From Aquitalea magnusonii (GTDB lineage: Bacteria; Pseudomonadota; Gammaproteobacteria; Burkholderiales; Chromobacteriaceae): a stretch of DNA of 64,000 bases. Made by a program: the position numbers and the translations under genes. The notes beneath the pieces were generated by a model. It saw only the letters and a program-made list of their open reading frames with translations, was not told where the DNA came from and searched no databases. The stretch is taken from positions 223,406 to 287,405 of the forward strand of contig NZ_QJKC01000001.1 of NCBI RefSeq assembly GCF_003202035.1. Direction: 5' to 3'. Positions 18,971 through 27,765 of this stretch are shown piece after piece (position 1 is the stretch's first letter; every line of letters begins with the position of its first letter).

Positions 18971-20194
18971 ATGGATCGCTCCCTCCAACGCTTGCTGCTC
19001 GCCGGCGGCCTGATCGTTTCGCTGGCCATGGGCGTGCGCCATGGCTTTGGCTTTTTCATGCCCCCCATGACCAGCGCCTTTGGCTGGAGCCGCGAAAGCT
19101 TCGCCTTTGCACTGGGCATGCAGAATCTGGTGTGGGGCATGGCCCAGCCCTTTGCCGGCGCGCTGGCTGATCGTCACGGCCCGGGCAAGGTGCTGCTGGG
19201 TGGCGGCCTGCTGTATGCCCTTGGCCTGCTATTGATGACCGTGTCCGCCACGCCCACCCTGTTCAGCCTGTCCGCCGGTGTGTTGCTGGGCCTGGCCTTG
19301 TCCGGCACCACCTATAGCGTGATTTTCGGCGTACTGGGCCGTACCGTACCTGCTGCTTACCGCACACGCGCCATGGGCCTGACCGCTGCGGCTGGCTCGT
19401 TCGGCCAGTTCGCCATGGTGCCGCTGGAGCGCTCGCTGATCGATGGCCTGGGCTGGCTGCCTGCCTTGCTGGTGCTGGGGGCTTGCGCCTTGCTGATGCT
19501 GCCGCTGGGGCGTTGGTTGACCCGCCAGGCCGCCGCGCTGCCGCAAACTGCGCAGTCGCACAGTCATCCCCACTTGCTGCAAGGCATGCTGCATACCTTT
19601 GGCCGCGCCTGGACCGAGCCAGGTTTCCGCCTGCTGATGGCCGGTTATTTCGTCTGTGGTTTCCAGGTGGTGTTTATCGGCGTGCATCTGCCGGCTTATC
19701 TGCGTGACCACGGCATGGGTGGCAATGTCGCCAGCCTGGCCTTGGCACTGATCGGCCTGTTCAATATTTTTGGCACCTTCCTGTTTGGCGAGGCGGGCAG
19801 CCGTTTTGCCAAGCCGCCACTGCTGGCGGGCATTTACCTGGCGCGCAGCATTGCCATCGGGCTGTTTCTGCTGCTGCCGCTATCCGTGCCATCGGTACTG
19901 GTGTTTGCCTCGGTCATGGGCTTTCTGTGGCTATCCACCGTGCCGCTGACCAATGGCGTGATTGCCAGCCAGTTTGGCGTACAGCATCTGGGCATGTTGT
20001 CCGGCGCAGTGTTTTTCTCGCACCAGGTAGGCAGCTTTCTTGGGGTGTGGCTGGGCGGCAAGCTGTACGACCTGAACGGCAATTACAATGTGGTGTGGGG
20101 CATTGCCATCGTGCTGGGAGTCATGGCCGCACTGGCCAACCTGCCGATCCGCGAGCGCGCTTCCGCCGCCTTTGCCGAACGGGCAGCCACATGA
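18971..20194 (+). CDS. Major facilitator superfamily transporter
   Basis: 407 aa with about 12 transmembrane segments. The loop 2-3 motif appears as GALADRHGPGKVLLGGG, the classical MFS signature A. The sequence resembles the oxalate/formate antiporter-like or monocarboxylate group (VSLAMGVRHGFGFFMPPMT at the N-terminus). Starts at 18935 and 18938 are in frame and would add 11-12 residues; the ATG at 18971 with GCGGAAA upstream fits the family better. The stop overlaps the following 38-aa gene by four bases. Substrate unknown. Confidence 0.87.
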   Translation: MDRSLQRLLLAGGLIVSLAMGVRHGFGFFMPPMTSAFGWSRESFAFALGMQNLVWGMAQPFAGALADRHGPGKVLLGGGLLYALGLLLMTVSATPTLFSLSAGVLLGLALSGTTYSVIFGVLGRTVPAAYRTRAMGLTAAAGSFGQFAMVPLERSLIDGLGWLPALLVLGACALLMLPLGRWLTRQAAALPQTAQSHSHPHLLQGMLHTFGRAWTEPGFRLLMAGYFVCGFQVVFIGVHLPAYLRDHGMGGNVASLALALIGLFNIFGTFLFGEAGSRFAKPPLLAGIYLARSIAIGLFLLLPLSVPSVLVFASVMGFLWLSTVPLTNGVIASQFGVQHLGMLSGAVFFSHQVGSFLGVWLGGKLYDLNGNYNVVWGIAIVLGVMAALANLPIRERASAAFAERAAT

Positions 20195-20307
20195 AAACGG
20201 CTGGCTGGCTGCTATTGGCTGCCATCATTCTATTGGCACTGCTGGCCATGTATCAGCAGCCACGCTTTATCCTGTCTTTTGCCGATCTGATTACCGCTTG
20301 CTTCTGA
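20191..20307 (+). CDS. 38-aa coupled small membrane protein
   Basis: The ATG overlaps the MFS stop (ATGA). The product is a single transmembrane helix (WLLLAAIILLALLAMY) followed by a short tail, SFADLITACF. I have a recollection of similar short proteins with a DLAxxIxACF-like end in related betaproteobacteria, but cannot verify it. A good ribosome site for the next gene begins just after its stop. Too short for most gene callers. Confidence 0.6.
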   Translation: MKTAGWLLLAAIILLALLAMYQQPRFILSFADLITACF

Positions 20308-20326
20308 CAATAAAAAGGAAAGTCTC

Positions 20327-20914
20327 ATGCTGACAAGTCAAGTGCTCTCCAGGCTGCAAGCCATCTGGGAGCAGGGCGAACGCCACGATGCCGCGACCGG
20401 CGAACGGGCACAGAAAAACCTGTTCATCACGCCGGATACCGGGCGTTTTCTCTACCAGCTGCTGCGCCATGCCAATCCGCAATGCGTGCTGGAGATTGGC
20501 ACCTCGAATGGCTATTCCACCCTGTGGCTGGCGCTGGCCCTGCGCGACCGCCCCGGCAGCATCACCAGCCTGGACATTCTGCCCGCCAAGCAGCAGCAGG
20601 CCGCCGCGCATCTGCAAGACTTTGCCCTGAGCGACAAGGTGACGCTGCGCTGTGAGGATGCTGGCGCTTATTTGTCGGCGCAGGCAGACAGTAGCGTGGA
20701 TATGGTGTTTCTTGATGCAGACCGTAGCTGTTACGCCGCATACTGGCCGGCTTTATGCCGGGTTTTGCGGCCGGGCGGGCTGATCGTGGTGGACAATGTG
20801 TTGTCGCACGCCGCGGAATGTGCCGATTTCATACGACTGGTGCTTGCGACGGAAGGCTATCTCGCGGAAACTTACCAGATTGGAAAAGGCCAGTTTGTCA
20901 TAGTGAAAGATTGA
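20327..20914 (+). CDS. O-methyltransferase (SAM-dependent, class I)
   Basis: 195 aa of the caffeoyl-CoA/catechol O-methyltransferase family 3. The SAM site is VLEIGTSNGYSTLWLA, the acidic second strand is SITSLDILP, and the metal-site-like Asp is in VDMVFLDADRSCYAAYWPAL, followed by LRPGGLIVVDNVL. AAGGAAAG lies upstream of the ATG. It precedes pheA by four bases, so both probably share a transcript. Substrate unknown. Confidence 0.9.
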   Translation: MLTSQVLSRLQAIWEQGERHDAATGERAQKNLFITPDTGRFLYQLLRHANPQCVLEIGTSNGYSTLWLALALRDRPGSITSLDILPAKQQQAAAHLQDFALSDKVTLRCEDAGAYLSAQADSSVDMVFLDADRSCYAAYWPALCRVLRPGGLIVVDNVLSHAAECADFIRLVLATEGYLAETYQIGKGQFVIVKD

Positions 20915-20918
20915 TTAC

Positions 20919-21992
20919 GTGTCAGAAGAACTGCTGAAGCAACACCGCGACGCCATCGATGCCATCGATGTGGAAATTCTCAATCTGCTGAATAGCCGCG
21001 CCAATCACGCCCGCGAGATCGGCGAAATCAAGGGCGGCGGCATCATCTACCGCCCGGAACGCGAAGCGCAGGTACTGCGCCGCATCCAGCAGCTCAACCC
21101 CGGCCCGTTGCCAAATGAAAGCGTGGCACGGCTGTTCCGTGAGGTGATGTCGGAATGTCTGGCGCTGGAAAAGCCGCTGTCCATTGCCTATCTCGGCCCG
21201 GAGGGTACGTTTACCCAGCTGGCCGCCACCAAACATTTTGGTCATGCCGCACATACCGTGGCTTGCGCCTCGGTGGACGAGGCTTTCCGTCTGGTGGAAT
21301 CGCGTGCGCTGGATTATGTGGTGGCCCCGGTGGAGAACAGCACCGAAGGCGCGGTAGGGCGCACGCTGGACTTGATGGTCAGCAGTCCCTTGCGCATCTG
21401 CGGTGAAGTGGTGCTGCGCATTCATCACCACCTGCTGCGCAAGCAGGAGGGGATGGCCGGCATTAGCCGCGTCTATGCCCATGCCCAGGCTTTGGCGCAG
21501 TGTCACGAATGGCTGAACAAGAACCTGCCGGACAGTGTGGAGCGCGTGTCGGTGGCCAGCAATGCCGAGGCAGCACGCCTGGCCAGCGAAGATGTCCAGG
21601 CGGCGGCGATTGCCGGTCAGGCGGCGGCCGAACGTTATGGCCTGGTCAAGCTGGCGGAAAACATCGAAGACGAGCCCAACAACACCACCCGCTTCCTGGT
21701 GCTGGGTCATCAGCAGGTGGGTGCCACCGGGCAGGACAAGACTTCCATCGTGGTGGCCGCCCCCAATCGTCCGGGCGCGGTGCACCAGTTGCTGGCACCG
21801 GTGGCCGATAATGGCGTCTCCATGACCAAGTTCGAATCGCGGCCATCGCGCGCCGGCCTGTGGGACTATGTGTTCTTTATCGACATGGAAGGGCATCACG
21901 ACGATGCCAATGTCGCTACTGCGCTGGCCGGGCTGGCGGAGCGCACATCCTTCGTCAAGGTATTGGGTTCCTATCCGCAAGCCGTTTTGTAA
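20919..21992 (+). CDS. pheA: Bifunctional chorismate mutase/prephenate dehydratase (P-protein)
   Basis: 357 aa; makes prephenate from chorismate and then phenylpyruvate for phenylalanine. The AroQ chorismate mutase domain covers residues 1-90 (QHRDAIDAIDVEILNLLNSR). The prephenate dehydratase domain follows (AYLGPEGTFTQLAA, then PVENSTEGAVGRTLDLM and NTTRFLVLG). The ACT regulatory domain is at about 270-357, with ESRPSRAGLWDYVFFID holding the Phe-binding ESRP motif, so feedback inhibition by phenylalanine is expected. It starts with GTG, five bases after the methyltransferase stop codon begins a short gap. Confidence 0.96.
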   Translation: MSEELLKQHRDAIDAIDVEILNLLNSRANHAREIGEIKGGGIIYRPEREAQVLRRIQQLNPGPLPNESVARLFREVMSECLALEKPLSIAYLGPEGTFTQLAATKHFGHAAHTVACASVDEAFRLVESRALDYVVAPVENSTEGAVGRTLDLMVSSPLRICGEVVLRIHHHLLRKQEGMAGISRVYAHAQALAQCHEWLNKNLPDSVERVSVASNAEAARLASEDVQAAAIAGQAAAERYGLVKLAENIEDEPNNTTRFLVLGHQQVGATGQDKTSIVVAAPNRPGAVHQLLAPVADNGVSMTKFESRPSRAGLWDYVFFIDMEGHHDDANVATALAGLAERTSFVKVLGSYPQAVL

Positions 21993-22011
21993 GCTGATCG
22001 ACATGCCATGC

Positions 22012-22050
22012 GCAGCCGGGCTGGAGCATCCACCCGGCTGCAGCTTTTTT
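22012..22050 (+). terminator. Terminator after pheA
   Basis: GCAGCCGGG and CCCGGCTGC enclose a 12-base loop, followed by AGC and six T residues. Confidence 0.8.
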
Positions 22051-22064
22051 GAGGAAGTGTAAAG

Positions 22065-22646
22065 ATGAAGTCCGTTTGTCTGTTTTGCGGTTCCAACAAG
22101 GGCCTGCGCCCGGAATACATCGCCGCCGCCGCTGATTTTGGCCGCACGCTGGCCGAGCAGGGCATTACCCTGGTGTATGGCGCAGGCAAGGTCGGCCTGA
22201 TGGGCGTGGCGGCCGATGCCGCACTGGCTGCCGGTGGCAAGGTCATCGGCGTGATTCCGGAATTTCTCAAGGCCAAGGAAGTGGCCCATCTGGGCCTGAC
22301 CGAGCTGCATGTCACTGACACCATGCACCAGCGCAAGGCCATGATGGCCGAGCTGGCGGATGGCTTTGTGGCACTGCCCGGTGGCTTTGGTACGTTTGAC
22401 GAGCTGTTTGAAATCCTCACCTGGGCCCAGTTATCGGTACATGACAAGCCGGTAGGGCTGCTGGATGTGGCCGGCTTTTACCAGCCGCTGCTGGCGCTGA
22501 CCCGGCATGCCGTGGCCGAAGGATTTGTCCCGGCCAGCAATATGGAATTGTTCAGCCACTCGCCCGACATCCTCACACTGCTGGATGCCATGCGCAGTTA
22601 TCAGCCGCGCCACACCGCCAAGTGGCTTGATCTGGCCCATACCTGA
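22065..22646 (+). CDS. LOG family protein (nucleoside monophosphate phosphoribohydrolase-like)
   Basis: 193 aa Rossmann-like protein. The defining motif is PGGFGTFDELFE, with the second motif ADGF and MHQRKAMM (Arg and Lys binding the nucleotide). Family members cleave N6-modified AMP (cytokinin nucleotides) or AMP to a free base and ribose 5-phosphate. The TIGR00730 type is common in bacteria and often annotated as a decarboxylase by mistake. GAGGAAG precedes the ATG. It is separated from pheA by a terminator. Confidence 0.92.
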   Translation: MKSVCLFCGSNKGLRPEYIAAAADFGRTLAEQGITLVYGAGKVGLMGVAADAALAAGGKVIGVIPEFLKAKEVAHLGLTELHVTDTMHQRKAMMAELADGFVALPGGFGTFDELFEILTWAQLSVHDKPVGLLDVAGFYQPLLALTRHAVAEGFVPASNMELFSHSPDILTLLDAMRSYQPRHTAKWLDLAHT

Positions 22647-22683
22647 CCCCACCTGCAAGGCATCGTCATTCATAAAGCCCACC

Positions 22684-23247
22684 ATGTGCGACAGTCGCAG
22701 TAAAACCATTGCCTGGCGCGTGAAGCGCATCGTGAGCGGCCCGCTGGTGCTGCTGGCAGCACTGCTTATCGCCTTTGAGGAATTCGCCTGGGACGAGCTG
22801 GCGGCGATAGTGGCCAGACTGGGCCGGCTGCCGCTGCTGCGCCAGGCCGAACGCTGGATTGCCAGTCGACGGCCAGCCATCGCCCTCAGCCTGTTTTTGC
22901 TGCCGGTGCTGGGCCTGTTGCCGGTGAAACTGATGGCGGTGTTGCTGATCGGCCGTGGCCATGCCTTGCTTGGCTTGCTGGTGATCCTGCTGGCCAAGGT
23001 AGTGGGCACCGCCATTGCGGCACGTCTGTTCGAGCTGACCCGTGACCAGCTGCTGCAGGTGGCGTGGTTTGCCCGCAGTTATCAGGCTTTCCTGCGCTTC
23101 AAGGCTTATGTGTTTGAACGACTGGCCGCCTCGCGCTACTGGCAGGCCGTGCAAGCCTTGCGCCAACAGCTGCGCAACAGACGACCGGCGGTATGGATGC
23201 GGCTGGGACGCCGCCTGTCGCGTCAATGGCAGCATTTGCGCAAATAG
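22684..23247 (+). CDS. Hypothetical membrane protein
   Basis: 187 aa, basic, with two or three hydrophobic segments (about residues 15-35 and 63-105) and a C-terminal amphipathic, Arg-rich region. I do not recognise a domain. The ATG at 22684 gives MCDSRSKTIAWRVKRI, a typical positively charged start before a membrane helix. It lies 37 bp after the LOG gene and is probably cotranscribed. Confidence 0.65.
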   Translation: MCDSRSKTIAWRVKRIVSGPLVLLAALLIAFEEFAWDELAAIVARLGRLPLLRQAERWIASRRPAIALSLFLLPVLGLLPVKLMAVLLIGRGHALLGLLVILLAKVVGTAIAARLFELTRDQLLQVAWFARSYQAFLRFKAYVFERLAASRYWQAVQALRQQLRNRRPAVWMRLGRRLSRQWQHLRK

Positions 23248-23354
23248 CCGGCCGCCGGCAGGCAGCAGCGTTCTGGTAGAATCGGGCAGTCAAACCGTCA
23301 GGTTCCGTCTGCGCCTGCAGTGACAGGCCGGATCTTCCCTTGCAGGAACTCAGC

Positions 23355-24374
23355 ATGATTATTGTGATGAAGCACCACGCCCCTGATGAATACATCCAGG
23401 CGGTAGTAGACAAGATTCGCGCCGCCGGATTGAGTGAACATGTTTCGCGCGGCACCGAGCGCACCATCATCGGCGCCGTCGGTGACGAGCGGGTGTTCAG
23501 CCCGGATGCCTTCGAGCTGATGCCCGGCGTGGAGCGCGCCATGCGGGTGGTGAAGGATTACCGCATTGTCTCGCGCGAGGTGCACCCGGCAGACAGCGTG
23601 GTGCAGGTGCGCGGCCAGGCTTTTGGCGGCCAGGCCATCCAGATCATCGCCGGACCAGCTGCCGTGGAAACTGCCGAACAGATGGCACAGTGCGCGGAAC
23701 TGGTGAAGGCTGGAGCCTGCCGCCTGCTGCGCGGTGGCGCCTTCAAGCCGCGTACCAGTCCCTATGCCTTCCCTGGCATCGGTGTGGCCGGGCTGGAGCA
23801 ATTGCGCCAGGAATCACGCCGCCATGGCCTGCCCATGGTGAGCGAGCTGCTGGACGTGCGCATGCTGGAAACCTTTCTCGAGCTGGATGTCGACATGATC
23901 GAGATCGGCGCACGCAATATGCAGAATGTCGGACTGCTCAAGGAAGTGGGGCGGATCAACAAGCCGGTGATTCTCAAGCGCGGCCCGGCCGCCACCCTCA
24001 CCGAGTGGCTGATGGCGGCCGAACATATCGCCGCAGGTGGCAACCACAACATCATTTTCTGCGAACGTGGCGTGCGCAGCTTTGAGCCGAGCTATCGCAA
24101 TATGCTGGATTTGTCATCCATCCCGGTATTGAAGCGTGAAACCCATTTGCCCGTCATCGTCGACCCCAGCCATGCCGGCGGCAAGGCATGGATGGTGCCC
24201 TCCCTGGCCAAGGCGGCCATCGCGGCAGGTGCGGATGGGCTGATGCTGGACATACACCCGGACCCGGCCAATGCCTGGTGCGATGGCGAACAGGCGCTCA
24301 ATCCGCAAGCCTTCCGGCAGTTGCTGGATGAGCTGGCGCCTCTGGCCGCTGCGCTGGGGCGCAGCCTGGCCTGA
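23355..24374 (+). CDS. 3-deoxy-7-phosphoheptulonate synthase (DAHP synthase, AroAI-beta type)
   Basis: 339 aa; condenses PEP and erythrose 4-phosphate, the first step to chorismate. The N-terminal 65 residues form the ferredoxin-like regulatory domain found in Thermotoga-type enzymes (MIIVMKHHAPDEYIQAVVDKI). The barrel carries GGAFKPRTSPYAFPG, ILKRGPAATLTEWLMAAEHI and the metal-binding Cys/His/Glu/Asp set in CERG and VDPSHAGGK. AGGA precedes the ATG at 23355. With pheA, trpGD and serC it concentrates aromatic and serine biosynthesis in this part of the chromosome. Confidence 0.95.
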   Translation: MIIVMKHHAPDEYIQAVVDKIRAAGLSEHVSRGTERTIIGAVGDERVFSPDAFELMPGVERAMRVVKDYRIVSREVHPADSVVQVRGQAFGGQAIQIIAGPAAVETAEQMAQCAELVKAGACRLLRGGAFKPRTSPYAFPGIGVAGLEQLRQESRRHGLPMVSELLDVRMLETFLELDVDMIEIGARNMQNVGLLKEVGRINKPVILKRGPAATLTEWLMAAEHIAAGGNHNIIFCERGVRSFEPSYRNMLDLSSIPVLKRETHLPVIVDPSHAGGKAWMVPSLAKAAIAAGADGLMLDIHPDPANAWCDGEQALNPQAFRQLLDELAPLAAALGRSLA

Positions 24375-24390
24375 GCGGCAGGCAGAAAGG

Positions 24391-24417
24391 AAAAACCGGC
24401 CATGGGCCGGTTTTTTT
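24391..24417 (+). terminator. Terminator after DAHP synthase
   Basis: AAAAACCGGCC, ATG loop, GGCCGGTTTTTTT; a strong bidirectional hairpin between convergent genes. Confidence 0.93.
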
Positions 24418-24436
24418 ATGAGCTTGCCGGCGTGTA

Positions 24437-25006
24437 TCAGGTCCAGCCCAGCAGATAGGGAGCCAGCCAGGCCCCCAGCAGCATGCTGAGCAGCGGCGAC
24501 AGCAAGGTGCTGGCCAGCAGCACGCCCCAGCTGAGCTGATTACCGCCATTACGCTGCAGCACAACGGCAAACAGCCGGTATAGCAGATAGCTGAGCACCA
24601 CCATCACCGGAGGCAGCATGACGTAGGCGGCCATCGGGCGCCAGTCCAGCAGCGGCGACAGCAGCAGGGTGCCCAGGCTCAGTGTCAGCTGCGAACAGAG
24701 CAGGGCGCTGATCAGCGGCGGCTCGCCGGGAAAACGCAGTCCGCGCCGCGAAGCCCTGGCCGTGGCCAGCAGCCAGATGGCGGCGCTGAAGGCCAGCCAG
24801 ACATAGCAGTAAATAAAGGGCAGCCAGACCGGCCGCAGCACGGGGTAGGGTTCAGCGTGACGGAACAGTGCGGCCAGCATGAAATAGCCCGCCACGAAGG
24901 CCGTGATGGCCACCGGGCTGCGTGCCGCGATCTGTCGCCAGAGAATGTGCAGGTAGTAACTTACCAGCAGGAGAATCAGGATCCAGCCGCCCAGCGTTGC
25001 CGTCAT
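24437..25006 (-). CDS. Hypothetical multi-pass membrane protein
   Basis: 189 aa with about five transmembrane segments and little soluble sequence. No family recognised. It overlaps the DUF484 gene by four bases (ATGA), so it is translated with it and with dapF. In many proteobacteria xerC takes this position after dapF and DUF484; here a membrane protein is found instead. Confidence 0.7.
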   Translation of the reverse strand: MTATLGGWILILLLVSYYLHILWRQIAARSPVAITAFVAGYFMLAALFRHAEPYPVLRPVWLPFIYCYVWLAFSAAIWLLATARASRRGLRFPGEPPLISALLCSQLTLSLGTLLLSPLLDWRPMAAYVMLPPVMVVLSYLLYRLFAVVLQRNGGNQLSWGVLLASTLLSPLLSMLLGAWLAPYLLGWT

Positions 25007-25653
25007 GCCTGTCCCAGTACCCGCAGCAATGCTGCTGAAATGAGCTCACCCATCTGGGCCAGGTAATGGGTGTGCATGTCGAAGGTAAAGCGCTGGGCGT
25101 CGTCACTGGCCAGCACCAGCAGGCCAAAGGCCGCGCCACTGGCATCGGTTAGCGGGATCTGGCTGAAGGACTGCAGCACCGGCGTGGCAGGGAACCAGCC
25201 CAGTACCTCGTCGTTGACATATGGCCCGCAGTAGGGGGCGGACAGATTGCGCGCCAAAGCCTGCACTTCATGGCGGGCATTGAACAACGGGGAAGCTTCG
25301 GCTGCCGGATGCCACAGGCGCAAGGCCATGCGCTCCAGTGCGAAATCCTGCTGAAAACAGCTGGCCAGCCCGTCGGCCACCTGTTGCAGGGTGAGGCAGC
25401 GCTGCAGCGTCAAGGACAGACGGTGTGCGCTGTGGATGATCTGGTCGTTGGCCTCGCCGTGGCGGATGAGTTGATGCAGGCGCGCTTCCAGCTGACGGTT
25501 GCGGTCTTTCAGCTCCAGCATCTGCCGGTCAGCCAGCGACACCACCACGCGGTCCTGCTGGGCGGCAGCAGCGCGCAGCCCGAAGCGGTCGGCATGATGT
25601 TGCAGGAAGTCCGGATGATTCTCCAGGTAAGCCAATACCTCGTCGCTATGCAT
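25003..25653 (-). CDS. DUF484 family protein
   Basis: 216 aa. The N-terminus (HSDEVLAYLENHPDFLQHHADRFGL) is the DUF484 hallmark, followed by a coiled coil (LADRQMLELKDRNRQLEARLHQLI) and a GAF-like domain to the end. It commonly lies between dapF and xerC; a function in signalling or recombination has been suggested for the family but is not established. The ATG ending at 25653 has AAAGGA upstream. Confidence 0.9.
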   Translation of the reverse strand: MHSDEVLAYLENHPDFLQHHADRFGLRAAAAQQDRVVVSLADRQMLELKDRNRQLEARLHQLIRHGEANDQIIHSAHRLSLTLQRCLTLQQVADGLASCFQQDFALERMALRLWHPAAEASPLFNARHEVQALARNLSAPYCGPYVNDEVLGWFPATPVLQSFSQIPLTDASGAAFGLLVLASDDAQRFTFDMHTHYLAQMGELISAALLRVLGQA

Positions 25654-25689
25654 CAATCACATCCTTTTCTTGGGGGGTGGTCCGGCAAC

Positions 25690-26520
25690 TCAGACTTCGA
25701 TTTCACCCTGGAAAACGGTCATGGCCGGGCCGGTCATGCGTACCGGCTGGCCTTCGCCATGCCATTCGATCTGCAGGTCGCCACCGCGGGTATGCACCAG
25801 CACTTTGGCATCCAGCAGGCCACGGCGAATGCCGGCGACCACGGCGGCACAGGCACCGGTGCCGCAGGCCAGGGTTTCGCCTGCGCCACGTTCAAACACG
25901 CGCAAGCGGATTTCCTGCCGTGACATGATCTGCATGAAGCCGGCGTTGACTCTTTCCGGGAAACGGTGGTGGGTTTCAATCAGGGCGCCCAGTTGCTGTA
26001 CCGGTGCAGTATCGACACTATCGACCACCTGAACGGCGTGCGGGTTCCCCATCGATACCACGCTGATGTCGCAGCTGTAATCGGCGATATCCAGCGGATA
26101 GGTAATGGCTTCGCCTTCGGCGACAAAGGGAATGTCTACCGGACGGAAGCGTGGCACGCCCATGTCGACCACTGCCTGGTTCTGGCCAAGGTATTCCGGG
26201 ATGATCACGCCCTTGGCGGTTTCCACCCGGATGGCCTTTTTGTTGGTCAGTTTCTGGTCGCAAACGAATTTGGCGAAACAGCGTGCGCCATTGCCGCATT
26301 GCTCCACTTCGCTGCCATCGTTATTGAAAATCCGGTAGCGGAAGTCGTTGTTTTCTGCGTGGGGGGACTCCACCAGCAGCAGCTGGTCGAAGCCGATGCC
26401 AAAGTGGCGGTTGCCGAGCTGGCGGATTCTGTCGGTATCCAGTGAGACGGTCTGTCTGACGCCGTCTATCACCATAAAATCATTGCCCAGGCCATGCATC
26501 TTGCTGAATTTGAGTCGCAT
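25690..26520 (-). CDS. dapF: Diaminopimelate epimerase
   Basis: 276 aa; converts LL- to meso-diaminopimelate for lysine and peptidoglycan. The two catalytic cysteines lie in [14 protein letters not shown] and [13 protein letters not shown]; the N-terminus [19 protein letters not shown] is diagnostic. It heads a dapF, DUF484, membrane-protein operon. The chosen ATG (ending 26520) matches homologues; a start ten codons upstream is possible. Confidence 0.97.
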   Translation of the reverse strand: MRLKFSKMHGLGNDFMVIDGVRQTVSLDTDRIRQLGNRHFGIGFDQLLLVESPHAENNDFRYRIFNNDGSEVEQCGNGARCFAKFVCDQKLTNKKAIRVETAKGVIIPEYLGQNQAVVDMGVPRFRPVDIPFVAEGEAITYPLDIADYSCDISVVSMGNPHAVQVVDSVDTAPVQQLGALIETHHRFPERVNAGFMQIMSRQEIRLRVFERGAGETLACGTGACAAVVAGIRRGLLDAKVLVHTRGGDLQIEWHGEGQPVRMTGPAMTVFQGEIEV

Positions 26521-26605
26521 CGGAAAAGGTCCGGTCTCAGGGTTGGCCAAATGCCTTCCATCATAACTGATACGCTAAGCCTGTCCAGCTTTCAGGGGTA
26601 TTCGA

Positions 26606-26634
26606 TTGACACCTTACTAACCAGTAAGTAGAGT
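26606..26634 (+). promoter_or_regulatory. Promoter with an embedded TetR operator
   Basis: TTGACA (26606-26611) and TAGAGT (26629-26634) are separated by exactly 17 bp. Within that spacer lies an inverted repeat, CTTACT-AACC-AGTAAG (26613-26628), typical of TetR-family sites. A repressor bound there would block RNA polymerase directly. The predicted start of transcription falls at or next to the TetR start codon (26641), so the mRNA may be almost leaderless. Confidence 0.6.
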
Positions 26635-26640
26635 TTCTGC

Positions 26641-27231
26641 ATGAAACCTGCCGCCGACGCCAAGAACGATACCAGCAAACGCATTCTCGACATTGCCGAG
26701 CAGCTGTTGCTGACGCGCGGCTTCAATGCTTTCAGCTACCAGCACATCAGCTCGGAACTGGGAGTGCGCAATGCCGCCATCCACTATCACTTCCCGAAAA
26801 AGACCGACCTGGGGGTGGCGCTGATCCAGCGCTATCGCCGTCGTTTCCAGCGCTTTGTCGATGCCCAGCACACGCTGGCTCCGCAGCAGCAACTGGAACG
26901 CTATTTCACCCTGACCGATGCCTATTTCGAGCAGGACCAGCAGATTTGCCCCAGCGGCATCCTGACCACCGAATACCAGACGCTGCCCGCCGAAATGCAG
27001 GCAGAGGCCAATGCCTTTGTCGACGAGATGCGCGACTGGGCGGTACGCATCGCCGCGGCGGGGAGGGACGATGGCAGCATGCACTACGCCGGCACGGCCG
27101 AGGCCATGGGCTTGCTGATGCTGGCCGCCCTGCAGGGCGGACTGCAGCTGGCGCGCACCGATCAGTCGGTATTGCCGGCACTGAAGCTTCAAATCCGGGC
27201 CTTGCTGGGCCTGGCCACACCACTTCCATGA
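26641..27231 (+). CDS. TetR-family transcriptional regulator
   Basis: 196 aa. The DNA-binding domain covers residues 10-58 (TSKRILDIAEQLLLTRGFNAFSYQ, then ISSELGVRNAAIHYHFPKKTDLG). The C-terminal domain is all-helical, ending in a TetR_C-like segment (EAMGLLMLAALQGGLQLARTD). It lies upstream of a DUF4442 protein and a dienoyl-CoA isomerase, so it may sense an acyl-CoA and control fatty acid degradation genes. An operator-like inverted repeat sits in its own promoter. Confidence 0.93.
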   Translation: MKPAADAKNDTSKRILDIAEQLLLTRGFNAFSYQHISSELGVRNAAIHYHFPKKTDLGVALIQRYRRRFQRFVDAQHTLAPQQQLERYFTLTDAYFEQDQQICPSGILTTEYQTLPAEMQAEANAFVDEMRDWAVRIAAAGRDDGSMHYAGTAEAMGLLMLAALQGGLQLARTDQSVLPALKLQIRALLGLATPLP

Positions 27232-27254
27232 CATAACAAAGAGGGCTAACACGC

Positions 27255-27755
27255 ATGGACTATCAGAAAAACAGCATGAGCCGCATCGCTGACAAGGTGG
27301 GAAAGCTACCGCCTGGCCTGCGCAGCAGGGTGCTTTCCCTGTTGTTTGGCCGCCTGGTGCCGTTTCTGGCCACTTCCGGCCTGCGCTTCGAACAAGTGGG
27401 GCATACCCGGCTGACAGTATCCATCCGCAATCAGCGCAAGGTGCAGAACCATATCAAGGGTGTTCATGCGGCTGCCATGGCCTTGCTGGCGGAAACCGCC
27501 AGTGGCTTTGTGGTGGGCATGAATGTGCCGGATGACAAGCTGATGCTGCTCAAGTCGATGAAAGTGAATTACACCAAGCGCTCCCAGGGTGATATGCGGG
27601 CCGTGGCCACCTTGAGCGATGCACAGATTCGCGACCTGTACCATATTGACAAGGGTGAAACCCTGGTTGAAGTGACGGTAACCGATGAGTCTGGCGAATC
27701 GCCCATTCAGTGCGAGATGGTCTGGGCATGGATTCCCAAGAAACGGCCGCAATAA
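27255..27755 (+). CDS. DUF4442 domain (hotdog-fold) protein
   Basis: 166 aa. The conserved block HTRLTVSIRNQRKVQNHIKGVHAAAMALLAE aligns with DUF4442, a hotdog thioesterase-like family. AGAGGG precedes the ATG. It stands between the TetR regulator and the dienoyl-CoA isomerase, consistent with an acyl-CoA thioesterase role; the activity is inferred. Confidence 0.85.
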   Translation: MDYQKNSMSRIADKVGKLPPGLRSRVLSLLFGRLVPFLATSGLRFEQVGHTRLTVSIRNQRKVQNHIKGVHAAAMALLAETASGFVVGMNVPDDKLMLLKSMKVNYTKRSQGDMRAVATLSDAQIRDLYHIDKGETLVEVTVTDESGESPIQCEMVWAWIPKKRPQ

Positions 27756-27765
27756 GGAGCAGGTG

